Below, one piece after another: positions 27,919-39,823 of a stretch of DNA of 64,000 nucleotides (position 1 is the first letter of the stretch; each line of letters begins with the position of its first letter). The DNA is from Allacma fusca. Lineage: Eukaryota > Arthropoda > Collembola > Symphypleona > Sminthuridae. The notes beneath the pieces were generated by a model. It was not told the DNA's origin and did no database searches. It saw only the letters and a program-made list of their open reading frames with translations. The position numbers and the translations under genes were made by a program. Location of the stretch: NCBI GenBank assembly GCA_947179485.1, contig OX359249.1:35326250-35390249 (forward strand), read 5' to 3'.

Positions 27919-28225
27919 TTACTATATATAATTACATCTGCATAATTAAGGTGAAGATAAATTTACTCTCCTTAAAATCTTACAATTATTATTATAGTTC
28001 ATTGGAACACAAGTATTACAAACACGAAATTGAGTCTGCATGCTTAGGCCTTTTTGAAACTTCCACGTTGCCCTCTGCGATTGACTTGTTCCAGTGACTC
28101 TGATAATGACTGTGACTGACTGGGACTCATGGGAAACGACAAACAGACTTATGGACTGACCGACTGATCAGAAACGTAAGACTGTTTTGAACTTGGGCTG
28201 AAAAAGGTAAGGACTGGTTGATCCT

Positions 28226-28515
28226 GGTGTACAGTGTATTGTAGGCTTACAGTATATTGGGGGTGTATAGTGTATTGTAGGCTTACAGTATATTGGGGGT
28301 GTATAGTGTATTGTAGGCTTACAGTATATTGGGGGTGTATAGTATATTATAAATGTACAGTATATTGGAGGTGTATAGTATATAATAAATGTACAGTATA
28401 TTGGAGGTGTATAGTATATTATAAATGTACAGTATATTGGAGGTGTGCGTACACTGTGTACAGTATATTGGAGGTGTACACTGTGTACAGTATATTGGTG
28501 ATGTACCGTATATGG
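28226..28515. repeat. Minisatellite of ~36-45 bp units
   Basis: Two subtypes follow each other: three units of GTATTGTAGGCTTACAGTAT with TTGGGGGTGTATAG, then units of ATATTATAAATGTACAGTAT with TTGGAGGTGTATAG, ending in degenerate copies. Faint relatives continue at 29045-29115. Confidence 0.9.
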
Positions 28516-28559
28516 GGGTGTAGAATACGTGTGTAATGTGTATCAAAACGAGATACGTT

Positions 28560-28720
28560 CTAAGACGGGACGATAAAAAACAGGACGGGATAGGTAAAAA
28601 TGAGTAGGACGGGACGGAAAATTCATGCAAGAATAGTGGATACAGACGGACGGGACGGGCTGATCAAATGACATAAGACGGACGCAAACGGATACAAACA
28701 ATACTTAGTACTTAGTTAGA
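28560..28720. repeat. Degenerate GACGGGA-rich repeat tract
   Basis: GACGGGAC / ACGGACGG / GGGATAG words recur irregularly. There is no gene. Similar words appear again at about 28850-28990. Confidence 0.55.
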
Positions 28721-29688
28721 ACAGACTACGTGAGACGACACCAGTTAAGTCTAAACGATGTTTTCTTTTTATTTCAAAATGTGGCTATGACCGGCTGTTA
28801 CTACGTTTACAAACTCGGGGGTCATTCATGCATTTTGTGTAGTACGGAGAGATATGGGATACGTGAGGGACAAGAAACGGATAGGGACGTTATTTATGAG
28901 CTACAAATACGATATGGGACGGAGGGGACTTGAGTGGGAGCTCATATAAATAGATACGGACGGGATAGCTACATGTGGTAAAAGACGTACATGAGATACG
29001 AACGATCCCTATAGGGATTTTGAAACACATTATACGTGTGTACGCATAAAGTATATCGCAGGTGCACAGTATATTGCTTGCATAGAGTAAATTGAAGGTG
29101 TACAGCATATTGGAAGTCTACAAGCAAATGTTTTGGGAACATAATAAATGTGAGTAGCAATGCCTTGCATATCATGATTTTTTGAACTAATGCTTTTTGA
29201 AAAGGAACAAATTTTACAACACAGTGTATCATGATTGTGACTGTGATATCTGAAATAAAATAAGATTTGACATTGCCAGTCAACCGAATCATCATCAACA
29301 GACGTATTTATTGATCTCTTGCATATGTAATACGCTGGCGGAATTCTTGCCAACGGGTATCAAAAGAGACTGGACATTGAACATGAGGCTGACCAATACA
29401 GAGAACAAGTATACGATCATTATCAACAGAGCTTGTCCGGACACTCTTTCTCAACTTCTTTGATAACTACATTTGGTAACAGAGTACGATTCATGACTTG
29501 ACATTTACAATGATCTCACTATTTCTTGTATGGAGGTACTCAACGGAAGTAAGTAGTATTGGCAAATAAACAATAATAATTTACGTAGGTAAGCAACGCT
29601 GGACTTTTGTTATACTTTTTTAATTTCGAAGAAAACTAAATTTCCTCTCCATTAGTATGGTTGTAAAATTTATTTGTTTTGGTGATGT
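28721..29688. other. Intergenic, no gene seen
   Basis: Only short chance ORFs. The right end should hold the 3' UTR of the minus-strand Mlc2 gene; AATAAA on the minus strand occurs near 29670, close to its stop codon. Confidence 0.45.
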
Positions 29689-32676
29689 TTAGGCAGCTTC
29701 TCCTTCACCTTCCTCGTCTTCAGCGGATGCTGTTAACATGGAGATGAGTTTACCGGTGTCAATCCTTCCGGATCCATCAATAACCATTTGGTCATAGGCA
29801 TCGTCAACTTCATCAGAGGTGAATTTTTCTCCCCAAGTCATCAAGGCATGACGGAGCCTGAAATATTTAAAATTAAAAATGGCTTTAAAATACCCTTCTT
29901 CAACAGTCACACTCCAGGTGTGCAGAGGGATTTCCTATTGGAAAGGGATTAAATCTCATCACTCACTTTTCACCATCGATCTTGCCATTCTCATCGAAGG
30001 ACTTGAATGCATTAATGACAACATCGTCATCATCGGCGCTGCCAGACATGCGGTTAGCGAAGAGAGTGAGCAACATGGTGAAGTTGATGGGGCCAGAAGC
30101 TTCCTTAAGCATCTCCTCCATCTCCTTGTCGTTGGCAAGGCGACCTACAGCATCGTAGGTTGCTCTTAAGTCGTTCTTGCTGATGATACCATCCTTGTCA
30201 GCATCCATCATTTGGAAAGCCTACAGACGACAAATGCCAAAATATATTTATGAGATAACAGCAATTATTTTACATTTCAACGAAGGCATTCATCAAAGAC
30301 AGCACACATGCTTCAATCACTCCTTCTATCAGCATCAATTAGTTAACTAATTAGCATCCCATTTTCTGGCATGTGCCCATAGCTTGTATTTACGTGTTAC
30401 TAATTATCGTAATTACTCACCTCTTTGAACTCGGCAATTTGTTTCTGAGAGAACATGGAGAAGACATTGCTACCAGATCGCTTGGCTTTCTTTGACTCCC
30501 GTGTGCTAGCTCGCTTAGGTGCTTCTTCGGCGGGGGCAGGTGCGTCACCCTCCTCCTCCTTCTTCTTCTTGGTCTTCTTCACTTTCTTGTCATCCGCCTA
30601 TTAAATATTTAATTAGGAATTATCAATAATTATTCTATTTCAGAACAAAGGCTTTCTTTCATTGACAAGTCCCGGAAAGAAGGTTGCAGTTTTGTTTAGA
30701 AACGACAGCTTGCTGCAGACCCCTACCCATGTTGTAAGACAAGTACATAATTTTTGTCTGTATGTAATTTAACTTTTGAAGATACGAGACTACACCCTTG
30801 ATCTGTATCAAGCTAGGAATCTGCAGTGGGTTTTTGTTTAGATTTAATAGTCTACATTGCTTCCAGGTCTACAAAGAGGTTAAAAGGGATTGGAGCTAAA
30901 AATAAACCGTGGCTGAAATACCAAAGTGAGGACGAAGGAAAGATAAAAAGCCACATGAAAATCCCTGAGGAATTCTCCTATATATTCTCATTCTTTCCCT
31001 TTTTTCAGTTTTTCGTCTTGCGAAGGGTGAATGTATAGTTCCGAAGGAAGCGTAAAGTAGGAGAAAGATGTAAGATTAAGTGATAAAAGGCATTGGCAGT
31101 TAGCCATTATGTAAACGATGAAGCTGTATAAATATTTTCCACACAAATCTTACTGTACAAAGCCAATTTTAGCAACAGGGCCTGTGAAAGAGACTCAGTG
31201 ATATACTTTCCCCTCAACATACGTATACATATGGGATTTCAATTTCTTGGGAGTTGTTAAACTAGGCTTTCTTTGCATCTCTCATGCAGATATAAACGAA
31301 ACTTACAGGGCTTGATTTCATACACAATGACCACGCTTCCGTGGTGACTAAATCTTTTGTGGGTACTATTTATATCTATATTACACTGCACCCAGATCAG
31401 TGTGAATTCAAGTTGAAAACGCAATGCTGAATATCATTTGTGCCAAGATTTTATGAATAATTCAGAAATTTATCCTTGACATTTTTCCCTATCGTTTATA
31501 TCGAATGCTAATTTTTTATTCTTCGCATATGCAACTTGTTTACTTCAAAAGATATCATTTACTTTGGAAAAAACAATGGCAGCTAAATTGGGATATAATT
31601 CTTTATGTGGAGTACACCAAATTTGTTTGCTGTGTTATACTTATAAATTGAAAAAGACTGCACATTTGATAGAATATGCTCAATGGAAAGAAAATAAAGT
31701 TCAGAAACGAAAATTATTCTAATTTTCTAGTATTTATATATAATTAAATAGTACTTTCGAGGATAACATTATTTTTAATCTCTATATAAAATCTTTGCCC
31801 TTTCTTTATAATAAATTTTACAATGAACATAATGAACATAATGTGGGAAAAGATGCATGTTATGTGTCTAGTCGACGCCTACGTGCCTATCTTTTAACCA
31901 TAACTGCATTTTCGTAAGACTTTGATACTTGAACGGGAAATTTAGTATGACTATTTTCAGTTCATTGGAAATTTCAAAGAACATTTTAAAGAAAATTTAG
32001 GGAAAATTCTTTTACTAGCCAAGGACAGTTGAAAATTTTGAAAATGATAGTTAACTAACCAAAAGTCCTGCAGTATGCTCTGTGAAACGTGGAAAGATTG
32101 AATATGTTCTTTCTCAAAATGATATGTATAGTATCGAAGTGTGCTCCTCGGCCAATTTGAAATTAATGTGTCACGATGAGTGACATTTGTTCAAGTGGAT
32201 CTTGGTAGCGTACAAGCACATTCGTTATCAAGAAACCAGCCTGCTGAGTTCCAAATGTGGCTGTAAGGGCAATGTGATACTGTTGGCTACGCTACTCCGA
32301 AACGAACGTTGCATTTTGCAATTCAAGTGCAAAACTAGATTCAACCTAGCTTGACTAAATACTTGTAAGAAAGTAGCTCGTAAACAGGTAGAAACAGATC
32401 ACACCGTCTTTTCAGAGTCTTCGCTACAGTGAGAAACTAACTATAAACTCGATCTTGTGTATTATGTTGTTTCACTTCGGAGGTAACCAACTCAAGGCTT
32501 CTTTCTTATTGGAGATCTCGGGAAGTTTTGTCAAATTATAATAAATTTTTATGAAAAACTAAAGGAACTTCAGTTTTTGAAGTCACTTGGATGTAATACG
32601 ATTGTTGAAACTTCTTGAAAATGTAAAGACTTTTCAGAAAAATAATCAGACAGCACAAAATTGAACAACTTACCAT
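29689..32676 (-). CDS. Mlc2: Muscle myosin regulatory light chain 2
   Basis: Four coding exons: 32674-32676 (the ATG alone), 30421-30597, 29967-30220 and 29689-29857, all with canonical splice sites; 200 residues in total. A Lys/Ala/Pro-rich N-terminal extension precedes the kinase target region KAKRSGSNVFSMFSQKQI, with the MLCK-type phosphoserine. EF-hand 1 has an intact loop DADKDGIISKND; the later EF-hands are degenerate, as in other regulatory light chains. FDENGKIDGEKLRHALMTWG is the usual third-hand signature. The protein binds the lever arm of muscle myosin II heavy chain and tunes contraction. The insect-type N-terminal extension and length match arthropod Mlc2. An intron directly after the start codon spans 2.08 kb. 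Confidence 0.96.
30598..32673 (-). other. First intron of Mlc2
   Basis: It separates the ATG from the second codon. AT-rich with no ORF of note. Its size suggests room for muscle enhancer elements, but I can name none with confidence. Confidence 0.7.
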
Positions 32677-32791
32677 TGTGAGATGTGGTTAGGTTGCGAG
32701 AATGTAGTAAAAAACACAAGAAGAAGCAAAGCGATCCTTGAGAGTGAGACGAAGCTGAGGAGAAGACGAAGAAATAAGCAAGTTTTTCAAG

Positions 32792-32801
32792 TTAAAAATA
32801 A
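32792..32801 (+). promoter_or_regulatory. MEF2-like site upstream of Mlc2
   Basis: TTAAAAATAA fits the MEF2 consensus YTAWWWWTAR exactly. It lies about 115 bases upstream of the Mlc2 start codon. MEF2 drives muscle structural genes in insects, so the position is meaningful, but the motif is short and the DNA AT-rich. Confidence 0.45.
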
Positions 32802-35800
32802 TTATGAACTTCCCCTTTATCCCATCCCCTCGAATCTGGTCCCGTATAAAATGAATGTCCCGGATGTTCCATATAAGGCTTACTATTATTCTGCCGGTAT
32901 TCCTTCCCACTTGTGAAGCCGACCCCCGAAAATTTGTTGAACGTTTTTCACATTCTGTATACTCAACCTTTTCAACTAGGCTTTCTTGTTTCTTCATTTA
33001 ATTAAAGAACCGACGGGATTATTCATAGAATTAGATCTTCAGCCATGACTTGTCCTTACATGTATTCTGCGCTTTGAACACTATATGCTGGCTATGCAAT
33101 TAGTTTGGTAAATTATTTACAAAAAAATAAAACCTCGGAAACTTTGGAAGGTTGCTCAATACTGGGCTCGTTCATCTTCGGTTGCGTTGTCCCATTTTTG
33201 GAACATTGTATTAGAGATTTCTATGCTCCCGTCTTCAAATCTTATGAACTCAAGAGCTCCACATGCTCAAAAATGTACATTGAGAATTTGAGCTCCAAAT
33301 ACCATGGTTCTGAATGTCATATTTTTACTGAATTCTGGCTTAAGAGAGAGAATCCATTCTTGAAACTGCGACTTTTCCTCTGCAAAGAGCCTATTCATTC
33401 CCTAAATTTTAAATCAGTTCTCGATGCCCGTGTCATTCTAGTTTCACCGTGTGTATGCCTCAGTAAGGTTCCGTTAGTTTCGGGTTTAACGATGGGAAAT
33501 TTGGAAGGGATCTCGTATCTCGTTGCATGGACAAATTTTGTAGAACATGTGAACAGCATGTATTATGCGAAGATACAGTAGAGAACTTGATGCTATTCAG
33601 AGGCCTCGCATAGTTCACTTCAGGCTCAGTTTGGTTTCTTCTCATTTGAAATTCACATCCAGTTCACCATAGGAATTGGATGGATATGCTTACAGATTTA
33701 TAAACAATTCGTACTGAAGAACATGTCATTATTTTAGTCGAGTGAAGAGAAGTTTGTCTTTATTATGTGTCATTCAGTCTACGGTGACTCGAATGGTGTC
33801 GGCACATGAAGAATTTCTAGATCGTCTCTTGTAGCCGGTAGAAGTACATCCTACTCATGTGTATCTTACATTCATTTTGATGCTCTTCCAGCCTTTTCCC
33901 CGGACGCATTTGGTATTGGTATACCAAGGAAGCATGTATCTATGACTGCAAGGAATATAGCAGAGTAATTCTCATAGGTCATAGAACTAACTGTTAACGT
34001 TTTTTAGAAACCCATGAACATTTGAGAACCAAATGATTCGAAAAAAATAATCAGGAACCAATGCAACTTCCGTACTTTCTGGCATTTGTCTTTTATGGAA
34101 CCCAAAGTTAAAGTAAAAAGAGGAATGTAGAAAAAAAATGCATAAGAATCTGCTCGAAATACTGCTAGGGCATACTGTGAACAGATATGAATTCCAGATA
34201 GTTCAGTGGAACAAGTAATATGAGAAAAACTGATATTAGGCAATTCTTACCATTGCATAAAAGTTTGCCAAAGAGCCGCTAAATTTTCGTAAAACACTTT
34301 ATTGGCAGTTTTATTTATTAATCAGTTTCTCATTATTTTAAGAAATAAAAAATTGAAAATGTATGTATGTGCCACTTTAGCACAATTGCAAGATTTAATT
34401 GGCTTGATAACAGGACACCGTGCTCTATTTTGTCATTGTATACTTTAAAAAACAGATACCCCTGGCCCTGGGAAGTTGTACATAGGTAAATTGAGAAAGA
34501 AGGTTGGTGATGCTGCTACACTGCCGACTAGAGATCGCATGGCATTGCCTTAAAAAAGAGTGATATTGATAAGACAAGACAACAAGTGGAACATATTTAT
34601 GTAGTCATGAGTTCAAATTATAATGCTATTTCGTTATACTTGCTTTGCCAAGTTTGAACTATCTTTTTGAATGTACTTCGTTGGGGATGACGATAGGAAG
34701 GAATATCCCATTTTACGAAAAAATGGAAAGTTGGCTCATTCTTGCAGAATCAAGGGCCCAACCTAGTATAGGGTACTTTATAGATGGTAACTTGCAATCA
34801 TATAATAGTTCTGTCTTGCACTGAACCACATGCATTTATTTTCATTGAAAAGATCTATTTCGAGGACCTAGCAAATCCTAGCAACAAGCTTTTATATCTA
34901 GGACAATGCTGTTCTATTCTTAGATTAAAGCGAAACCGAACGGAAGCCACTTCATTTTAAACATATCATATATCCAACAACCTATAGGATAGATATCATT
35001 TGATTTCAACTGTCTATTTGAAAATAAATATAATATTACCTTCCTGGAGGCAATTCAATTACATCAACAAATGTACAATGTCTACAAAAATAATAATAAT
35101 AATTTTATTACATTAATCATTCTCAACCCGTTGAATGGTAATATTTTAAACAGCACGAATAAAAGATTTTGCATTTAAGAGTGAATTTTTGGACGCATTT
35201 AATTTCCGGGTTACCATTCACAAGAGTAATAATTATATCTGGACACAATAATAATTAATCAAAACCCGAGAACACACACCTGTAACGAACCTCCCTTTCA
35301 AAACTCATCGAAAAAGACGGACTTGAGATGAGGCTAAGAAAGTAAGAAAATCTCTCGGATGGTTTGAACAACCAGGCTGATAAATGAGGAAACAACCCGT
35401 GAGTAAAAATTACTACGCTTGAAGCCTTTCGATTGGAAGTGACAGTGACAACAGCACTATTCCTAAGAACCGCATTCATCATGTCATGATGACAGTTACG
35501 TGTGCCAACGGTCTTTAATGTACCGAGAAAACTAAGTATAACTTGATTTATTGCTCTTTGCATACAGCGAATACCTGGTTTTTAAATTAGGGTTTTACCA
35601 ACATGATCTGATTAACTATGTAGTAGCTGCTTCGCAGATTGAAACCCTCGACGAAAGCCATGAGCATCGCATCATTATCTACATACAGCAAACATCTTTA
35701 TATTTATCTCCCGAGTGAAATTCGCAGAATATTTGTCAGCAGCTTGTATACACGTGTGATCGGTGCGGTGCTTGCAATTAGGCAGGAAATCTCAATATAG

Positions 35801-37313
35801 AAAACTATTACAGCGTTGAGCGTGCCCGTGTGAACATTTATATTTCTACACGTAATACTAATTCTCAAAATGAGATAAATTCTGACAGTTCTGTAAAAAA
35901 GTAGAAAAGATCCCATCACCAGAACTTCAATAACATTTTAATATCCGTAATTTATGAACAAAACTCTTTCGCCAGAATGTTACACAAAATCTACCCTCAA
36001 ATGACCGGTCTATCCTAACAAATTAGCAAAATGAGAGAAACAATAACCTTTCAACGACTCAAAGCTCCCCTCTACTATTAAGTCCTTATATCGTCGGTGA
36101 AGAGGCAATAAGAACCTGTCTTTATTTTTGCCGTTAAAGGCAAAGGCAAAACCAGGTGCAAGCTTCCCTAAATGAAAAATAAACAAAGTCCTGTTTTCAC
36201 TCAAATCCAATGAACCAAGTGAATAGCGTGATTCATTAACTTTGTCTAGTAGGATTTCCTATTAGGAATCTTTGAATAGTCAGAAGATATTTTGCTCGTT
36301 ACTTAAATTACACTTGGCTCATTTTGTTTTACACACCTATTACAACTGGTTAAATTTCCTTTACACAAATTATGCAACCTCTTAATTTTGCTTTTTAAAT
36401 TCATTACACAATTGCTCCATTTTCTATACATATATGGCATATAATGCATATATCTAAATGGCAATAAGTTTTTGTCTACATGTTCACACTCTTCACCGAC
36501 GATTTTTCTCTTATTTATTTGATTACAGTATTCCTATGCCCATAAAAGCAAAGTATATTTTATTTCACCAAAATTTTTGATTTCGCTTCAAATTTGGTAG
36601 TAATAATTATTGTGCATTCTGTCTGCAGCTCAAAGATCTCAAAGTACTATTATTCTACACGACAAGTTATATAGCTCAACTCAAATTACATAAACATGAG
36701 ATAATACAATGTTCAGTTATGATTTATGATGGATGTACTAATCCATGGAAGTATAATAGTACTTAAATAATTTCACATCATCCCTTTTCTCAATCTCTCC
36801 ATTCATTCATTCATTCATTCATGTTGACAATCTATGAAAAGTCATAGACATTTTGTGAAACCATCCAATCCTCACCGTCCCTTCTCGATTTTGTCGTCGT
36901 ACCAAAGTATCAATTCTCCTTCTTACACCCTGCATTTAAGCTTGGGCCGGATCCACTATTCTTGAGAGTTTGAAAGATAACTGTACATTGGAGTAGTTCA
37001 CATACATACTTATATAGGATTATACTAATTTTGTGATTTGAAATGCAAAATTGTTGGAAGGGAAATAATGAAGAGCTGCAAACTTTTACTTTTGAGGATT
37101 TGATAATAATTTTGCCTCTACTTTCATTCCAGCGCTGGGGACTGTTGCTTAGTGACACTGTGCATCTGCGTGGCCTCAATATACTGAATAAGACTATTCT
37201 TGTATAGGGATGTTACAGAGAGTCTCCCTACTGCCCGCAATCATTCAAGCTGAGTACATAAGCAGTAAGGTTAGAGATATAGTTTTCTTTGAGAATTCCG
37301 TGGAAAGAAAGTC
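32802..37313. other. Intergenic region between Mlc2 and the Fe65-like gene
   Basis: The two genes are divergently transcribed. I see no supported coding region. The longest open frame (33105-33581, plus, 158 codons) has no recognisable domain. The right end must contain the Fe65 promoter and leader; a (ATTC)n microsatellite lies at 36801-36822. Confidence 0.5.
36801..36822. repeat. (ATTC)n microsatellite
   Basis: Five uninterrupted ATTC units plus AT. Confidence 0.9.
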
Positions 37314-39823
37314 ATGGAGAAAGAAGACGGGACGGAAAAGTCTACGGAATTAGGTTTAGGGAACCCCTTATACTGCAGTTACATTGAAGGGCTGTACACT
37401 TACAAAGACCCTCTGACCCTTAATGAGTACACTTGGGACGAGGAGAAAAAATTGTGGCTGCCCAAATCCGTAGAGATCTATTTCGATGGAAGTCATTATT
37501 TGTACGACGACAAGGATGGTCAGGTCATGTACTGGGAGAAGGAGAAAATGACCTGGATTCCAAAGGTTTGTACAATCAAAATCCTCCTTATTTACTTAAT
37601 TTATCTATGTCATTACTAAACTATTTTGGGTGACTAAGACGGATGCACGATGACCAGAGAGCGACAGGACGCAGTCGCTTTGTCAGTTGCACGCTATTGA
37701 TTTTTACTTCATGTCACCCGGAGTCGGTCTTCCATTATATTTACGCGTAGAAACATTCTAATAATGTAGGCATTTTTCATGAGATTTGAATTGAGCTAAG
37801 TTGAGCGTCCAACTGTAGACTTGAGAATTACTGTAAAGGAGGGTTGGACGGGAACGGAGACACTAATAGCTTTCATCTTGGAATTTCTAGGCTGTGCGAG
37901 ACGATACAGGATACAGTAACCCTAATTATGACTCCAGTAGTCAACAGCCCAGGAGATTTTATTATGCATCCCTGTCACCGACTAACATGGGCGTGAACTC
38001 TGAGCCAGTTTTCTTGTCACCTGATGATCAGGTTAGCTTCTGGTTTGAGAAATAGTACTATATGTGAAATTGTGTAGAGTTATGTTGAATGCTTTCAAAG
38101 AAACAATGCCGTCATGTGTCCATTCAGGTCAATAATAACAATGTTGTGGAGGAGGAAATGGAAGAGTTGCCCCTGGGATGGGAGCGGCACGAGGACAGCA
38201 CCGGAGCTTATTACTGGCACATTAAATCTGGAACCATTCAGAGAGAAATCCCTAAACCATCCTTGCTTATTCCTGGGAAAAGTCTTGACAGTCAATTTAT
38301 ACGTAGATCTACGAGTACTCATTCTGAACTATCCAGTCACCTGGCTCAGTCATCAAACAAAGCGGAGAAGAGGAAAAGTTGGTCGGAATTCATTCAAGAG
38401 AGCAAAGGTGACAACAACCCTGCTTTAGCTAGTCTGAGTTGTGGTGTGGGGGGAACACAAACAACTATTCCGGAAGTACCGTCTGAATTAAGTTGTCTCA
38501 AATTCGGTGGAGTGAGCTTGGGTTGTCTCAGCATATCCGAGGAAGATTTGACTCCTGAGCGGTCATCCCGAGCTGTGTCTAGAGTTATTTCGGAGCTCAC
38601 GTCGGGAACCAAAGTCAATGCTGGGTATAGTTTCTCTCATTGGTAGTAAGTAGGAAGCCTTCTGAGCAGGAATGTCGAGGTAGTAAATGTACATTTGTTT
38701 GACTCCATACAGGCTAGAGGTGGCTGGGAAAATATGGGGTGGTGGGTCAGAGCTGTATTTGGAATTGGACGAATCAAATTTACGTGTGAAAACAACCCAA
38801 AACTTAATTGTTGCTGAGCAACCAATTCATTCCATTAGAGTTTGGGGCGTTGGTCGGGATGATCCTCGAGATTTTGCTTACGTCGCAAGAGAGAAGTCAA
38901 CCAGGCAGTTCCTGTGTCACGTCTTTAGGTATAAATTAAGTTTCTAATAGGATGTTTCGTGTGTGATTCAAGATTTAGTTGCAGTTTGCAGTAGTAAGTA
39001 GTAGAGCACAGAACTCATCCATGAGTACCTGGAATGTCTTTCAGGTTGGAAATGAATGCAAGACCTTTGGCCTCTGCACTTCGGGATGCTTGCAAGAAAA
39101 TTATGATAGAGCGTCAGAAAAAGATGAAACGACCCACTAGCTTGCCAATGAAAAAACAATCGGTAAATCTCATTAATTTTCCTACACCGATGGATGAACC
39201 AAGAAAGCTTATCAAAGCCTATTATCTCGGAGGAAAACTTGTTAATAAACCTACTGGGATGGATGTCCTCAATGCAGCGATCGATTCAATGAAAAATAGC
39301 CACCCAATGGCGTAAGTTGAAAATGTTTTTCTGGGTGCAGTGCCGTTTAAATTACAAATTCAAGTTTGTAATAGTTGAATCGAAAATCTTGATGTATTAT
39401 TTATGAGCTGTACATTGTACATTCACTTCTCTCATTCTTTCTTTCAGTGTCACAGTCAGCGTTGCTCCTTCTGTTCTAGAAATAAAATCTGATTCTGGTG
39501 ATGTTTGCGTGGAAATCCGAGTTCGGTATCTTAGTTTCATGGGTATTGGCCGAGACGTAACAACTTGTGGCCTCATTGTTCACACGGCAAGGGATGAATT
39601 TGAAGCACATTGTTTCTACTCAACTCCTAGCTCTGGGGCCCTCTGCAAGGCTATTGAAGCTGCATGTGTTCTTCGTTACCAAAAATGTCTGGATGCTCAT
39701 CATCATCATGGGGAGGGGGAAGTGAAGAGTCCGAAAAGTCCAAATTGTTCCAATAAAACTTCATCTCTGGCCAGTACATTTAAGAGTGTGCTTGGTAGAT
39801 TTGCCTCTATAGACAAGTCTTAA
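37314..39823 (+). CDS. Fe65-like adaptor (amyloid precursor protein-binding family B)
   Basis: Six exons: 37314-37565, 37891-38031, 38128-38624, 38713-38928, 39045-39311 and 39448-39823, with continuous phase; 582 residues. The first exon has a tryptophan-rich region (YTYKDPLTLNEYTWDEEKKL, then GQVMYWEKEKMTWIPK). A WW domain follows in exon 3 (LPLGWERHEDSTGAYYWHI, then IPKP). The first PTB domain spans exons 3-5 (HSIRVWGVGRDDPRDFAYVA, CHVFR). The second spans exons 5-6 (IKAYYLGGKLVNKPTGMDVL, IRVRYLSFMGIGRDVTTCGL, AACVLRYQKCLDA). In Fe65 proteins PTB2 binds the YENPTY tail of APP and PTB1 binds other partners, linking APP to the nucleus and cytoskeleton. All three hallmark domains are present, so this is very probably the orthologue. 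It is convergent with macoilin. Confidence 0.92.

Noticed and set aside
28234-28630. Long open frames across the minisatellite on both strands
   Set aside because: They are by-products of a tandem repeat whose unit length avoids stops.
33105-33581. 158-codon plus-strand ORF upstream of Mlc2
   Set aside because: No recognisable domain, no intron signals and no neighbouring evidence; length is possible by chance.
35255-35563. 102-codon minus-strand ORF between Mlc2 and Fe65
   Set aside because: No domain; isolated.
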